From positions 1 to 64,000 of the forward strand of contig NC_134031.1 of the NCBI RefSeq assembly GCF_964204645.1: DNA of 64,000 bases. Reading direction: 5' to 3'. This document shows, piece after piece, positions 10,764 to 20,633 of this stretch. This DNA is from Tubulanus polymorphus (lineage: Eukaryota > Nemertea > Palaeonemertea > Tubulaniformes > Tubulanidae). The position numbers were made by a program, and so were the translations under genes. The notes under the pieces are model-generated. The model saw only the letters and a program-made list of their open reading frames with translations. It was not told where the DNA came from and did no database searches. Position 1 is the first letter of the stretch. Each line of letters starts with the position of its first letter.

Positions 10764-10802
10764 AATAAACTACTGTATTGAGCGAAGTATCTTTTAAATA
10801 AA
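10764..10802 (+). terminator. Poly(A) signals after the 127-codon ORF
   Basis: Two AATAAA hexamers (10764-10769 and 10797-10802) lie 120-160 bp after the ORF stop. Both are conserved at the same place in every unit. They support, but do not prove, a + strand transcript end here. Confidence 0.45.
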
Positions 10803-10986
10803 GTGGCCTCCACTAGATAAAGCAAATATATGTGTTCAAAATATATAAGTTAGTATAGAATCTATTGACCAAAAAACAACCCGAGTCAAACAGATGATCA
10901 TCGTACTACAAATACCTCGCTGGGCCAAAAATTAGCCCCAACCTGAGGCACTAACCCTAACCCTAGATCGACCGTAACCCTAACCC

Positions 10987-11053
10987 TAGCAGGACTCGAA
11001 CCTGCGACCTCCAGCATGCCGGCCAAACACGCTAACCACTAGACCGCCGAGTT
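10987..11053 (-). mobile_element. tRNA-Glu-like SINE head or tRNA pseudogene, U1
   Basis: Read on the - strand it has an A-box region, GGTCTAGTGGTTAGCG, identical in style to tRNA-Glu D-arms, and a B box, GGTTCGAGTCC, 30-35 bases later. The acceptor stem halves do not pair, so it is not a functional tRNA. Its 3' side runs straight into two TAGGGTTAGGGTTA blocks. The layout fits a tRNA-derived SINE or retropseudogene. Confidence 0.7.
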
Positions 11054-11096
11054 CTGGTAATTGACCTGGTTTGTAAATATGTGTGGTCAGTGTGGT

Positions 11097-11280
11097 ACAA
11101 GGCCAACACTAGGGTTACTGCGTTTATTCACCAGGCCAACATTAGGGTTTCTGCGTTTATTCACCAGGCCTACGCTATGGTTTCTACGTTTATTAAACAG
11201 GCCAAAACTAGGGTTTCTGCGTTTATTAAACAGGCCAACACTAGGGTTTCTGCTTTTATTAAACAGGCCAACACTCGTCA
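11097..11280. repeat. 33-bp minisatellite, U1
   Basis: About 5.5 copies of a 33-bp unit containing GGCCAACACTAGGGTTTCTG and CGTTTATTAAACA or CGTTTATTCACCA. The period is a multiple of three, so several frames stay open and give 11-residue repeats; I do not take these as proteins. The same unit occurs in the opposite orientation at 59822-60275. Confidence 0.9.
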
Positions 11281-11538
11281 GTGTTTGTTTCTTGGTAATT
11301 TTTGTGCCCTGGGGCCAGTTCGATGGGCGAAGACTGATTCTATTGGCTAATACAGTCAAACTAAATCGTTTAATCCACATCGACCGAATTTTGGTCTAAT
11401 CCGGATAATACTTACAGTCAATTTAATCATTAATATACACGAAAATGACTTTTCATCCGGATTTGCCGTAAAACGGATGAATTTTGTTGGTCCCAATGAT
11501 CGGAATTAGGGAGATTCTATCATACCATTTACTCTCCT

Positions 11539-11547
11539 TATATAAAG
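11539..11547 (+). promoter_or_regulatory. TATA box, U1 copy a
   Basis: TATATAAAG within CTCCTTATATAAAGCTC is a consensus TATA element. It is kept in every copy (12695, 23945, 35114, 46283). The first clear ORF downstream starts about 300 bp later. Function is inferred. Confidence 0.35.
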
Positions 11548-11839
11548 CTCTAATGTTGGTACAGTTATTAATTTCTAACAAACTAGTGTTGAGTGATGAA
11601 TGAAATTTGACTTAAGAAAAATCTGTATTCCTCACATGCCACAGTAATATAGCAAGACTGCATCAAATTACAACCGTTCAGTGCTGCCCCAGTGAATAAC
11701 GATAGCGGAATTTCTGTGAACTAAAGTAGTAATTACGGAAACCTCGAAACGAATGATTAGATTGGTAAAGAGCGTGGTTTTCATTAGAATAAATTCTTTG
11801 AATATTGCGTAGAATATAAAACCTAATCTAATCGAAAAG

Positions 11840-11998
11840 ATGCCGAGACCTGCAATAGACTGGTTGCCATTTCTACCTGCGAATACAGGTGGCGGTGACC
11901 AGTCTAGCGGCGGGAATCCCAATCTGAGGTACACTATGACGCAATATCAAAATGGCGTGCTTTACCCTAACACGAAATTTAGCAAAAACCTCACCTAA
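11840..11998 (+). CDS. Conserved 52-codon ORF (U1 copy a)
   Basis: Unrecognised. ATG 11840 opens a frame reading MPRPAIDWLPFLPANTGGGD and continuing through QSSGGNPNLRYTMTQYQNGV to a stop at 11996. Composition looks protein-like: Gly/Asn/Gln-rich, no low-complexity tract. An acceptor-like TTGCGTAG lies 27 bp upstream, exactly at the in-frame stop. Four other copies keep the frame open with a few replacements (V/A, T/S, HT/PN). The opposite strand is also open for 88 codons, so chance cannot be excluded. Confidence 0.3.
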   Translation: MPRPAIDWLPFLPANTGGGDQSSGGNPNLRYTMTQYQNGVLYPNTKFSKNLT

Positions 11999-12694
11999 TA
12001 CAAACATTGCCACCCTCCTTCCCGACCCCTGAAATCAGTATTTCAATATTTGGTAAGTGTTTGTAACATTGGTTTAAATGGCGAAAAATATTCCATCTCA
12101 GATATTGTGGTAAATCATATTATTTCAGAGGTACATCCTACAAACGGTGCACTTGGACTGGTGGCGCTCAGTCGAGCATATCGACGTCATTCCATCCTGA
12201 TATATCTAGACCACGATGGGCTTCACCTTGCTGTTTTGTGATGAATTTGTTCTAAAATGATTCCATCGACTGATTTAATCAAACAGTGAAAACAGTGTAA
12301 GTTTATTTCATCTGTCGCTAAATCGATATCAATCACAGTCCGTCAGTGTTTGCTTCTTGGTAATTGCCTTTTTAGTGCCCTGGGGCCAGTTCCATGGGTG
12401 ATGGCTTAGGAGGTGAATCTAAGCTTTTCTCATATCGGTATTTGTACATAACTCAATCGTGAACGTCTTTCTGTATTCCAAGACTGATTCTATTGGCTGA
12501 TACAGTCAAACTAAATCGTTTAATCCGCATCGGCTTAATCCGAATTTTGGTCTAATCCGGATAATACTTACAGTCAATTTAATCATTAATATACACGAAA
12601 ATGACTTTTAATCCGGATTTGCCGTAAAACGGATGAATTTTGTTGGTCCCAATGATCGGAATTAGGGAGATTCTATCATACCATTTACTCTCCT

Positions 12695-12703
12695 TATATA
12701 AAG
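12695..12703 (+). promoter_or_regulatory. TATA box, U1 copy b
   Basis: Same TATATAAAG element as at 11539, in the duplicated copy, 1,156 bp downstream. Confidence 0.3.
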
Positions 12704-12979
12704 CTCTAATGTTGGTAGAGTTATTAATTTCTAATAAACTAGTGTTGAGTGATGAATGAAATTTGACTTAAGAAAATTTTGTATTCCTCACATGCCTCAG
12801 TAAAATAGCAAGACTGCATCAGATAACAACCCTTCAGTGCTGCCCCTATGAATAACGATAGCGGAATTTCTGTGAACTAAAGTAGTAATCCACGGGCCTT
12901 TGATCCAAGAGCGTGGTTTTCATTAGAATAAGTTCTTTGAATATTGCGTAGAATATAAAAATCCAATATAATCGAAAAG

Positions 12980-13138
12980 AAGCCGAGACCTGCAATCGAC
13001 TGGTTGCCATTTCTACTTGCGAATGCAGGTGGCGGTGACCAGTCTAGCGGCGGGAATCCCAATCTGAGGTACACTATGACGCAATATCAAAATGGCGTGC
13101 TTTACCATAACACGAAATTTAGCAAAATCCTCACCTAA
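12980..13138 (+). pseudogene. 52-codon ORF, U1 copy b, start lost
   Basis: The frame is open to the same stop, but the ATG is AAG and several residues differ (PANT to LANA, KNLT to KILT). It could still be read as a spliced exon from the upstream acceptor. As a stand-alone ORF it is dead. Confidence 0.35.
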
Positions 13139-13479
13139 ATATTGCCACCCTCCTTCCCGGCCCCTGAAATCAGTATTTCAATATTTGGTAAGTGTTTGTA
13201 ACATTGGTTTAAATGGCGAAAAATATTCCATCTCAGATATTGTGGTAAATCATATTATTTCAGAGGTACATCCTACAAACGGTGCACTTGGACTGGTGGC
13301 GCTCAGTCAAGCATGACGTCATTCCATCCTGATATATCTAGACCACGATGGGCTTCACCTCGCTGTGTTGTGATGAATTTGTTCTAAAATGATTCCATCG
13401 ACTAATTACATCAAACAGTGTAAGTTTATTTCATCTGTCGTTAAACCGATATTAATCACCACAGCAGTCCAAACGTGTC

Positions 13480-13850
13480 GGACACCAACATCCTCCCATG
13501 GGAGGGATTTGAACCTGATGACATCCCTCGCTACACTCAGCCACGGCACGAACCCCTGCCACACTAGACCGGGTGCGCAGGTACATGCGCAGCTTTACCG
13601 CGCGAAATCTTGCGGCACCAAACAGATTGCTCGTTAATCGCTGAGGTAAATTTCTCGGAAGAACTATAAATGGGAAAACCCGGGCTAAAATAAAACTGAA
13701 TTTCTGATTGGCTATTAATGACATCATCTAAGCTGCGCATGTAGCTGCTGCGCACTCGGTCTAGTGTGGCAGGGTTTCGTACCGTGGCAATCTGGATGCC
13801 ATCAGGTTTGAGTCCCTACCGCGGGAGGATTGATGCCTCTACTTGCCTCC
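13480..13850. mobile_element. Fold-back element with tRNA-like arms, U1
   Basis: Arms face each other around a ~150-bp centre. The innermost paired parts are CACACTAGACCGGGTGCGCA (near 13559) and its inverse ending TCTAGTGTGGCAGGG. They extend through CGTACCGTGG to a B-box-like GGTTCAAATCC on the - strand (left arm) and GGTTTGAGTCC on the + strand (right arm). Pairing fades near CCTCCCATGGGAG / CGCGGGAGG. The centre holds no ORF of note. This is a non-autonomous inverted element that has captured, or is built from, two opposed tRNA-like ends. Confidence 0.78.
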
Positions 13851-14834
13851 ATTCGACTGTGATATTGATGATGATGATCTTCATTGGTTTCAGAAACAGA
13901 TAATATTTAAACTGTTCGTTTTTTCATTACCTTTTTGTTTATATTTCATGTTCAACTCTAGATGCAAAACCTAAACTGTGGATAGAAAAACCCCGTGAAT
14001 AAATGAACTGCAGATTGGAGCGAACAATCTAATTTGTAAGTTTGAATTTTAGATTTGATATTTCTGCAGTTATTTCTAAGGAAAGAAAACAATCTTAGAT
14101 TTGTCTATTATAGGTATCACTTCAACATGTTCAACGGGAATTTTGATTCAGCACAGGAAAACAAGAATCACTCTTAGATTCAGCACAGGACAACAAGGAA
14201 TCAGTGTTTCACAATCACACTTTTTTGGTTTAGCGCCGGACATCGGGAATCATTCTTGGATTCAGCATGACATCAGGAATCACTATAGCCTATGTGGAAA
14301 TTCAAGATAAGTAACATTAATCTTTATTTATCGGTTGTTGAATTGATTTTAAGGGACCAATTTTATATTGTTTGTTATAAACCATGTTTTGAAATGAAAT
14401 CTCAGAAACCTGTTGCATTTATTCAATCATTTCAAATTTCTTTTGGAGAATATTTGGCTATAATCAGTTCATGGTTGGGATTGTTATTTCTGTAAGCAGG
14501 TTTACAGGTTTTCTAAATTGTGGTCAACTCAAATGTTATTTTTAATCAATATGAAACTGTTCCTGATGTCAATAATACAACTGTTATCAATCATGTTCCT
14601 TCGTAATAATCAGATCATGTGTATCTTGAGAGTTAGAATTTCTATAGATTAAACTGCTGTACTTATTTCATACTGATTGTACAGTTACAGATACATGTAA
14701 CATTGTGTACAGATACAGAGTACAGATCACTGCATTACTTCATCCTGTGATTGAACAGTGATTTAATGTTCTCTCATCTTCATTAGATTCCCATCCATCT
14801 AACTAAAACATCAGAACATTTCAACTCATCTAAC

Positions 14835-14972
14835 CACGGGGTTTGGGGAGGGATGGTAGGGTTGGGGGAGGTATGGGGTGAGGGAGGGCGGGAGGGAAGG
14901 GTTGAGGAGGGCGGGAGGGATGTAGGGGTGGTGGTAGGACTTTGGAGAGAGGGATATAGGGTGGGGTTTTAG
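14835..14972 (+). repeat. G-rich tract 1, U1
   Basis: GGGAGGG and GGGTTGGGGG-type runs on the + strand, adjoining the left inverted arm. Runs of three or more G at short spacing can form G-quadruplexes in principle. Confidence 0.75.
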
Positions 14973-15180
14973 GTACAGGTACAGGTGGTTTAGTCGTAGT
15001 TTAAGTTTCGAAATTCAGGATATTTCAGAAAATGTGTCCCATCTTTTTATTATTCTAAGAAATGATTAATCATTATGAAACACGTGACTGCAACATGTCA
15101 TGTTTCAGTTGTTATGCATGACAAGCTGTATAAGCATCGGCCAATTGGACTCGTTCTATTTTACTGGTTGTTATTTCTAT

Positions 15181-15215
15181 GAGACCCGGGTTTGATCCCC
15201 GGTGAGTGCGCACGT
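15181..15215 (+). other. tRNA T-arm-like hairpin
   Basis: CCCGGGTTTGATCCCCGG resembles a tRNA T-arm (stem, TTTGATC loop, stem). It is conserved in each unit (26657, 37826, 49006). No D-arm is visible upstream, so it is at most a relic of a tRNA-derived repeat. Confidence 0.3.
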
Positions 15216-15219
15216 AATT

Positions 15220-16170
15220 TCACCGTCACTTCTCTCAATCGTAATGAGATAATTGCCCCAGATTTTTGAATTTGGACGTTTCAATTTTGAGGGCCATTAT
15301 TTAATGTTGTCAGGAATGAGAGATATTTTTTGAATGATCACAAACTGCTCCTTGGCTCCGATCAAAACACGGTTTCATTAATAATTGAATGAAACAACAA
15401 TCATACGTAATAATTACTGTTGATATCTGGCGGTTTACTGATACATTTCCAGCTGAAAGATGTATTTTCTTCTGTGCTATTTTAGAAACGGCTGTAAATA
15501 CTTAGAACTGTATAGGACGACTTAGAAAATTATTGACGAGAGTCGAGATGCAGTTCACATTCATCGCTGCTTCCTCTTTTTTCTGCAGATTCTTAGACAG
15601 AGACCTACTCTTCATTTTTGGAAGAAGAGTATAGAACTCATTAGAATAAGTGATATGTTTTGTAATCACTTTTATTGACACACTTCTTCATTTGCCTTCA
15701 GGGCACAGTATATCACTATTCATAGATATCCTTAATACCCCGGTAATTAGTTATCCTTTTCAAAAAGATGGGGCACATTTTCTGAAATAAACTGTACAAT
15801 TTTTAGGTGGGACAAAGATTGACACGGAGAGACTATTGTTCTATTATTATATTCATTTTAGAATAGGATAATATTCTTTTCTACCCTGTGACTTATAATT
15901 GTATTCTAGACAGAATTTAAGGGGCTGCGAACTAATTATACTTATATCAGGAAATATTTTACTGAATTTAAAAGCTGTAAAAACAAATGATATTCATGTA
16001 GTTTTCACAGTTAGGCTACGACAATCTTCCTACTACAATGAGACTCGGGGGAGGGGTATCAAGTATATTTTGGCATTTTTCACGATCATATCAGTTTATG
16101 AAAGTTATTTCATCCTCCGCTGTTATTAAGAATTTTATCAGTGCTCGATCAATTTGTCAGTTTATAGCTT
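15220..16170. other. No gene seen inside the inverted-arm segment
   Basis: It contains an inverted pair around AAAATGTGTCCCATCTTTTT (near 15030) and its complement (near 15760-15785). Short frames here are not kept open between units. Confidence 0.45.
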
Positions 16171-16176
16171 TTAGAC

Positions 16177-16320
16177 TTGGTCACTAAACCTGAGCTATGA
16201 ACCAAACTTTGACTCTTTGGTCACTAAACCTGAGCCATGAACCAAACTTTGACTCTTTGGTCACCAAACCTGGGCTATGAACCAAACTTTGACGCTTAGG
16301 TCACTAAACAAAGACCATGA
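16177..16320. repeat. 40-bp minisatellite, U1
   Basis: Three and a half copies of a 40-bp unit start at TCACTAAACC 16181, 16221 and 16261, with a degraded copy at 16301. Each includes GAACCAAACTTTGAC. U2 and U3 have the same number; U4 has one fewer. Confidence 0.9.
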
Positions 16321-16424
16321 ATGAAAGATTTAACGTTTTTTAAAGTTATTTCTGTTGCCTTCATGACTCAATATTTGAGAATGGAACAAATGACGTAGTG
16401 AATGAAAGATTCATCTGTATCAGT

Positions 16425-16472
16425 GTTGCTGCTGGTGCTGCTGCAGCTGCTGCTGCTGCTGCTGCTGGTGCA
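16425..16472. repeat. (CTG)n microsatellite, U1
   Basis: Interrupted CTG/CAG triplets (TTGCTGCTGGTGCTGCTGCA then CTG repeats). Length differs between units (27916, 39085, 50220). Confidence 0.85.
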
Positions 16473-17579
16473 ACTAACACAACCTTTTGCTGTTTGTCTC
16501 TAAAAGATTAAACTTGATCCCAGTCGGAACTGATGAGAATTTTAGTGAGACGACAAATAAGGAAAAGCCATATGAAAAAATGTAAAGCGAATGCGTGAAT
16601 AAAATAAAACAGCATGAAATGCTGATATAAAGAGTGGGGTCCGAGAGCAATTCGAAGGTTTAGTGTCCTGCACGCTTAGCGAGCGGGCAGGGGTCTATTC
16701 CTACCTCGACTCAAGTGCTAAAAGTCAGAGAAAAGAGTAAAAACGAAAAATGGCAAATGAAGGAAAAATGGCTGGAGTTTGATTTGTTCCACTGGGTTTA
16801 AGTGTTAACTTGAAAAGACAATCAAACAGATTATTTATGACGTATATATTTTGCATCAGCAGTTTAAAAACATTGATTAATAACTTTTATGAATAGGATT
16901 CCATAAACTACTTGCTTATATAAAACCTCTAGTAGAGAGTATTGAAATAGTCCACAATGGTTTCATTTAGTGACGTCATGTTAAATTGGTGAAGCAACAT
17001 CAATAGCATTAATTGTTTTGATCTCAGCCATCATTCTTGTCCTTGGTTTGTGTTTGCCTTTCTCACAACATTTTGTGAGTGTGAAGGTTTGGTTCGGGCT
17101 TATTCTTTGGTCGGGTGAACCCTCCATATACCTCCCCCTCCCTTACAACATTAAGTTCATCAGGTTTGGTTTGATGTTTTGTAGATGAAACCTCTACAAC
17201 TCAAACTCGCATCATTTGATGAAATGAAATCTGTTTACAGACAACTGCTGCAACTTGTCGTGAAACTGAGATATATTGTGAATACTTATTAGAGGGAGTA
17301 AAAATAATAGGAATAATTTGATGAAATTGATAAAGAAATCATCTGTAAAAATGAAGCCATGTGATTTTCAAGACCAACCCAGGCATATGATCATTTGAGT
17401 TCATCTGAATGCCTCCAAAATGTGTAGAGACAGTATCTGTGAGTCCCATCAATGATGCAATTGATTAAGGATTTTGATTTATAAATGAAATTGATATGAT
17501 CGTGAAAAATGGCAAATCGTTTTGTAGTTATTGTACAGATGAGTGGTGTGTGAAGAGGAGACAAGAGAGTTAAGGAGGC

Positions 17580-17965
17580 ATGATGGGAGGGCATTGAGGG
17601 AGGGCTAGGTGGGAGGGCATTGAGGGAGGGCTAGGTGGGAGGGCATTGAGGGAGGGCATTGAGGGTGGGCCAGGTGGGAGGGCATTGAGGGAGGGCAGTG
17701 AGGGAGGGAGGGAGGGCGGGAGGGAAGGGGTATCGGACGGTGGGAGGGAAGGGCTCCGGGAGGGCGGGAGGGAAGGGCTCCGGGAGGGAAGGGGTGTGGG
17801 AGGGAAGGGGGAGGGGAGGGCGGGAGAGAAGGGGTTTGGAAGGGCGGAAGGGAAGGGGTCCGGGAGGGAAGGGGTATGGGAGGGAAGGGGTCGGGGAGGG
17901 CGGGAGGGAAGGGGTGTAGGAGAGTGGGAGGGATGGGGTCTGGGAGGGTCGGGTCGGGAGGTTAG
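17580..17965 (+). repeat. G-rich minisatellite 2, U1
   Basis: Two repeat families in sequence: GGGAGGGCATTGAGGGAGGG units, then GGGAGGGAAGGGGTCC-type units. It joins the right inverted arm. The long Gly/Arg/Glu frames through it are by-products of the repeat. Confidence 0.88.
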
Positions 17966-18401
17966 ATGAGTTAAAATGTTCTGATGTTTTAGTTAGACGG
18001 ATGGGAATCTAATGAAGATGAGAGAACATTAAATCACTGTTCAATCACAGGATGAAGTAATGCAGTGATCTGTACTCTGTATCTGTACACAATGTTACAT
18101 GTATCTCTAACTGTACAATCAGTATGAAATAAGTACAGCAGTTTAATCTACAGAAATCCTGTACTGTTTCTGTCTGATTGATTGATAATTTGAGATGTTA
18201 CATTCTGCTCTATTCCCACTGATTATTGCTTCTTTTTCTTTTCAGAATGAAATGAATGCAATATAATTTACTATTTAAACACGCTCATTTAAGGTAAGTA
18301 CAAAACTGGTAATGAATTTCTCCACAGAATTCTTAAACAGTCCCTGTTGATATTTTTAATTATTTTTGAACTAAAAATAACAGTTTTACCTTCAGTTACA
18401 G

Positions 18402-19020
18402 GATGAGATACACACCGCAGCAGCAGCAACAGCAGCACTGGCAGTACCCGCAGTACCAGCACCATGCAGCAACAGCGCCACCAGCAGCTGCAACAGCAGC
18501 ACTGGCAGTACCCGCAGTACCAGCACCATGCAGCAACAGCGCCACCAGCAGCTGCAACAGCAGCACTGGCAGTAACCGCAGTACCAGCACCATGCAGCAA
18601 CAGCGCCACCAGCAGCTGCAACAGCAGCACTGGCAGTACCTGCAGTACCAGCACCATGCAGCAACGGCGCCACCACCAGCTGCAACAGCAGCACTGGCAG
18701 TACCTGCAGTACCAGCACCATGCAGCAACAGTGCCACCACCAGCTGCAACAGCAGCACTGGCAGTACCCGCAGTACCAGCACTATGCAGCAACAGCGCCA
18801 CAAGCAGTTGCAACAGCAGCACTGGCAGTACCTGCAGTACCAGCACCATGCAGCAACAGCGCCACCAGCAGCTGCAACAGCAGCACTGGCAGTACCCGCA
18901 GTACCAGCACTATGCAGCAACAGCGCCACCAGCAGTTGCAACAGCAGCACTGGCAGTACCTGCAGTACCAGCACCATGCAGCAACAGCGCCACCAGCAGC
19001 AGCAGCAGCAGCAGTAGCAG
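18402..19020 (+). repeat. Exon-like 64-bp minisatellite, ~9 copies, U1
   Basis: The block is bounded by a good acceptor (CTTCAGTTACAG before 18402) and a donor-like CAGGTAAAAC after 19020. Inside, about nine 64-bp copies contain CAGTACCAGCACCATGCAGC and CAACAGCGCCACCAGCAGCT. Because 64 is not a multiple of three, a frame entering the array cycles through all three phases, yet no phase has a stop on either strand over most of the array. The + strand reads Gln/His, Ala/Pro and Ser/Thr/Asn stretches in turn. Copy number is ~5 in U2/U3 and ~1 in U4. The exit frame differs between units, which argues against a conserved protein. Confidence 0.88.
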
Positions 19021-19083
19021 GTAAAACCTGTTTGGAAATTCATTATTTTTAGAGAACTGTTCTATATAAATTATTCTATCTGT

Positions 19084-20080
19084 TTATGTTTCCAGCATTC
19101 AACCACTCAAAGATCACGGCTTAGTTTGATTTGGTGTGAAACTGCTCTTATTTCATAACAACTTAACTGACAATTTCTAGAATTTGTATTGAGGAGCTGA
19201 AATAACTGGAACCCTTGATAGAATCTGTGAACAGTAAACATTGGGAATTCACTTCACATTTGTTTAAGATGGACATCGCTTTAGATCCTCAAAACCAATA
19301 CGGTACCGGTAAATATCTCTACAGATTCTAGTCTCTGTTTGACTGTACATTTATAAACTCATTTCCTGATTAGAAGCTACATTAATCAGTGAAGGCGAAT
19401 TTTCAATCACTTCTATTCTGGTCAAAGTTCGAATCATCAAAATTATACAACTGTTGTATTCTAGGGTCTAAAATAATGCTGAACTTCCAGTTAACGTTGC
19501 GCTCTACAAATCAAACAAGTCAGAAGCGGTGAGTTTTATATCGATTTATTGCAGTAATTTGTGGTGATCTTCAAATCAAGTCCAGAAAATGATGTTTTGA
19601 TCGGTCAATGTTGGCAGGTATCAACGTTTTACTAGAGGACGCAGTCTAAAGCTACCATCAAACCTCTCAGAAATCTGCATATACTCGACACATTGTGATA
19701 AACTACTCATTAACCCGGTAGGTTTTCTGTCAATTGAACAGTTGCAGTTTCTATCTATTTCATTAACCATTTTCTGGCATAATTTTCTCTTTCCAGAATG
19801 CAATACGCCCAACACTTTTTGGAACTGGAGAAATTAAAAATATTCACCTTCAAAGAGTAAAGAAGCTCTAGTTGCTGAAGCTGCTGCTATCGTTTTAAGA
19901 ATTTATTTTCTCAGAAAATCATCAGTTCTCTTAACTTCATGACATTATTACTGTTGGAAGTGAAATCCTGCTAGATGGCACTGAACTAATCTGATATGAG
20001 TTTAGAAATGGTGAGTATTTCATCACTTTCATAATATTCATAATATTCATAATATTCTAACATTTAATTATTCTGTACAG
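19084..20080 (+). other. Exon-like segments, function unknown, U1
   Basis: Acceptor-like TTTCCAG occurs before CATTCAACCACTC (near 19096) and before AATGCAATACGCCC (near 19797). The latter opens a 20-codon frame, MQYAQHFLELEKLKIFTFKE, then a stop. The same sites recur in every unit. They look like exons of a spliced, probably non-coding or decayed transcript. Confidence 0.3.
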
Positions 20081-20142
20081 AATTTTTATGCGTGATTCTC
20101 CGGGAAGCAGTGCGGCTGATGCTGCTGCAGCTGCTGCTGCTT
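20081..20142 (+). CDS. Short poly-alanine ORF after an acceptor, U1
   Basis: After TTCTGTACAG a frame starting ATGCGTGATTCTCC encodes a short leader (MRDSPGSS) followed by an alanine run with one Asp, then TAA. Equivalent ORFs in the other units have different alanine counts. The frame has no open upstream exon that I could join to it, so it may not be translated. Confidence 0.2.
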
Positions 20143-20450
20143 AATTCTGCTCAACACAAGTTTGAAAATGATTGATTTTCTAATAGAATTTAGCCCCAAT
20201 TTCAGACTGCTATAAATACATTACTTAGTATTTTCATAGTATAATGATTTTTTGCAGCATGAAATTTGTCCAATAGAACAGTTTGAAAAGTGATCAAAGA
20301 TTGAATAATGGTGTTGAATTATCTAGTATTATAAGGTAATTATAGATTCTAGTTACCGAATTATGTCATGAAGACAATTCCCACTTGACTGTTAATTCAA
20401 TCGAACATTTTCTATGTAATATTTGCTGACGCAAGTTTTCTCTATTCTAG

Positions 20451-20633
20451 GACGAAGTGGGGATCGGGACTAATTTGCCATTTGACAGGGACAGCGACCA
20501 ACCATCTACCTGGAGCCAAATGAATATTGTTTATCTGTGCCGACCGGCACGGGCAGCCTACTGTTGTTCTGTTTATGATGGTTTGATAGACTGTGTATCA
20601 CATATCCATAAAAACAATAGAGTCATCCCCTGA
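20451..20633 (+). CDS. Putative 60-codon terminal exon, U1
   Basis: Unrecognised. It follows a strong acceptor (TTTTCTCTATTCTAG) and stays open in the phase starting at the first base: DEVGIGTNLPFDRDSDQPST, then WSQMNIVYLCRPARAAYCCS and VYDGLIDCVSHIHKNNRVIP, then TGA. It is Cys-containing with mixed composition and no low complexity, so it looks more like a real coding exon than other frames in the array. U4 keeps it intact (one silent and one H-to-P change). U2 and U3 are broken by a 29-bp deletion. No upstream coding exon in the right phase was identified. Confidence 0.4.
   Translation, partial: DEVGIGTNLPFDRDSDQPSTWSQMNIVYLCRPARAAYCCSVYDGLIDCVSHIHKNNRVIP

Larger units (their letters stand above)
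11277..13440 (+). repeat. Internal ~1.06 kb tandem duplication of U1
   Basis: Copy a is 11277-12338 and copy b is 12339-13440. They share GTCAGTGTTTG, the TATA box, the 52-codon ORF and the donor-like TTTGGTAAGTG. Copy b has an extra ~100 bp with AAGCTTTTCTC near 12430 and lacks ~30 bp near 12890. U2-U4 carry one copy only, so this duplication is private to U1. Confidence 0.88.
14638..18157. repeat. 3.5 kb segment bounded by 198-bp inverted arms, U1
   Basis: Left arm 14638-14835 and right arm 17960-18157 are near-perfect reverse complements, sharing GATTAAACTGCTGTACTTAT, CATCCTGTGATTGAACAGTG and CATCAGAACATTT. Each arm is followed on its inner side by a G-rich tract, and both tracts are G-rich on the + strand although the arms are inverted. 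The interior has no transposase-like ORF. It may be a large non-autonomous transposon or an inverted duplication. No target duplication was found. Confidence 0.8.

Noticed and set aside
10987-11053. Functional tRNA gene
   Set aside because: A and B boxes are good, but acceptor stem halves do not pair and no sound anticodon arm forms; all unit copies share the same defects.
16181-16320. CRISPR-like array (40-bp regular repeats)
   Set aside because: Copies are directly adjacent with no spacers; this is a minisatellite in eukaryotic DNA.
17646-17969. Gly/Arg/Glu-rich frames of 73-107 codons through the G-rich tracts (also 29124, 40293, 26221, 37390, 48559, 51477)
   Set aside because: Purine-rich minisatellite sequence rarely makes stops; the frames change between units and have no unique sequence.
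18289-19043. Leu/Cys/Trp-rich - strand frames (186-215 codons) over the 64-bp array
   Set aside because: They mirror the CAG-rich repeat. The hydrophobic look is a codon effect, and the frames vary with copy number.
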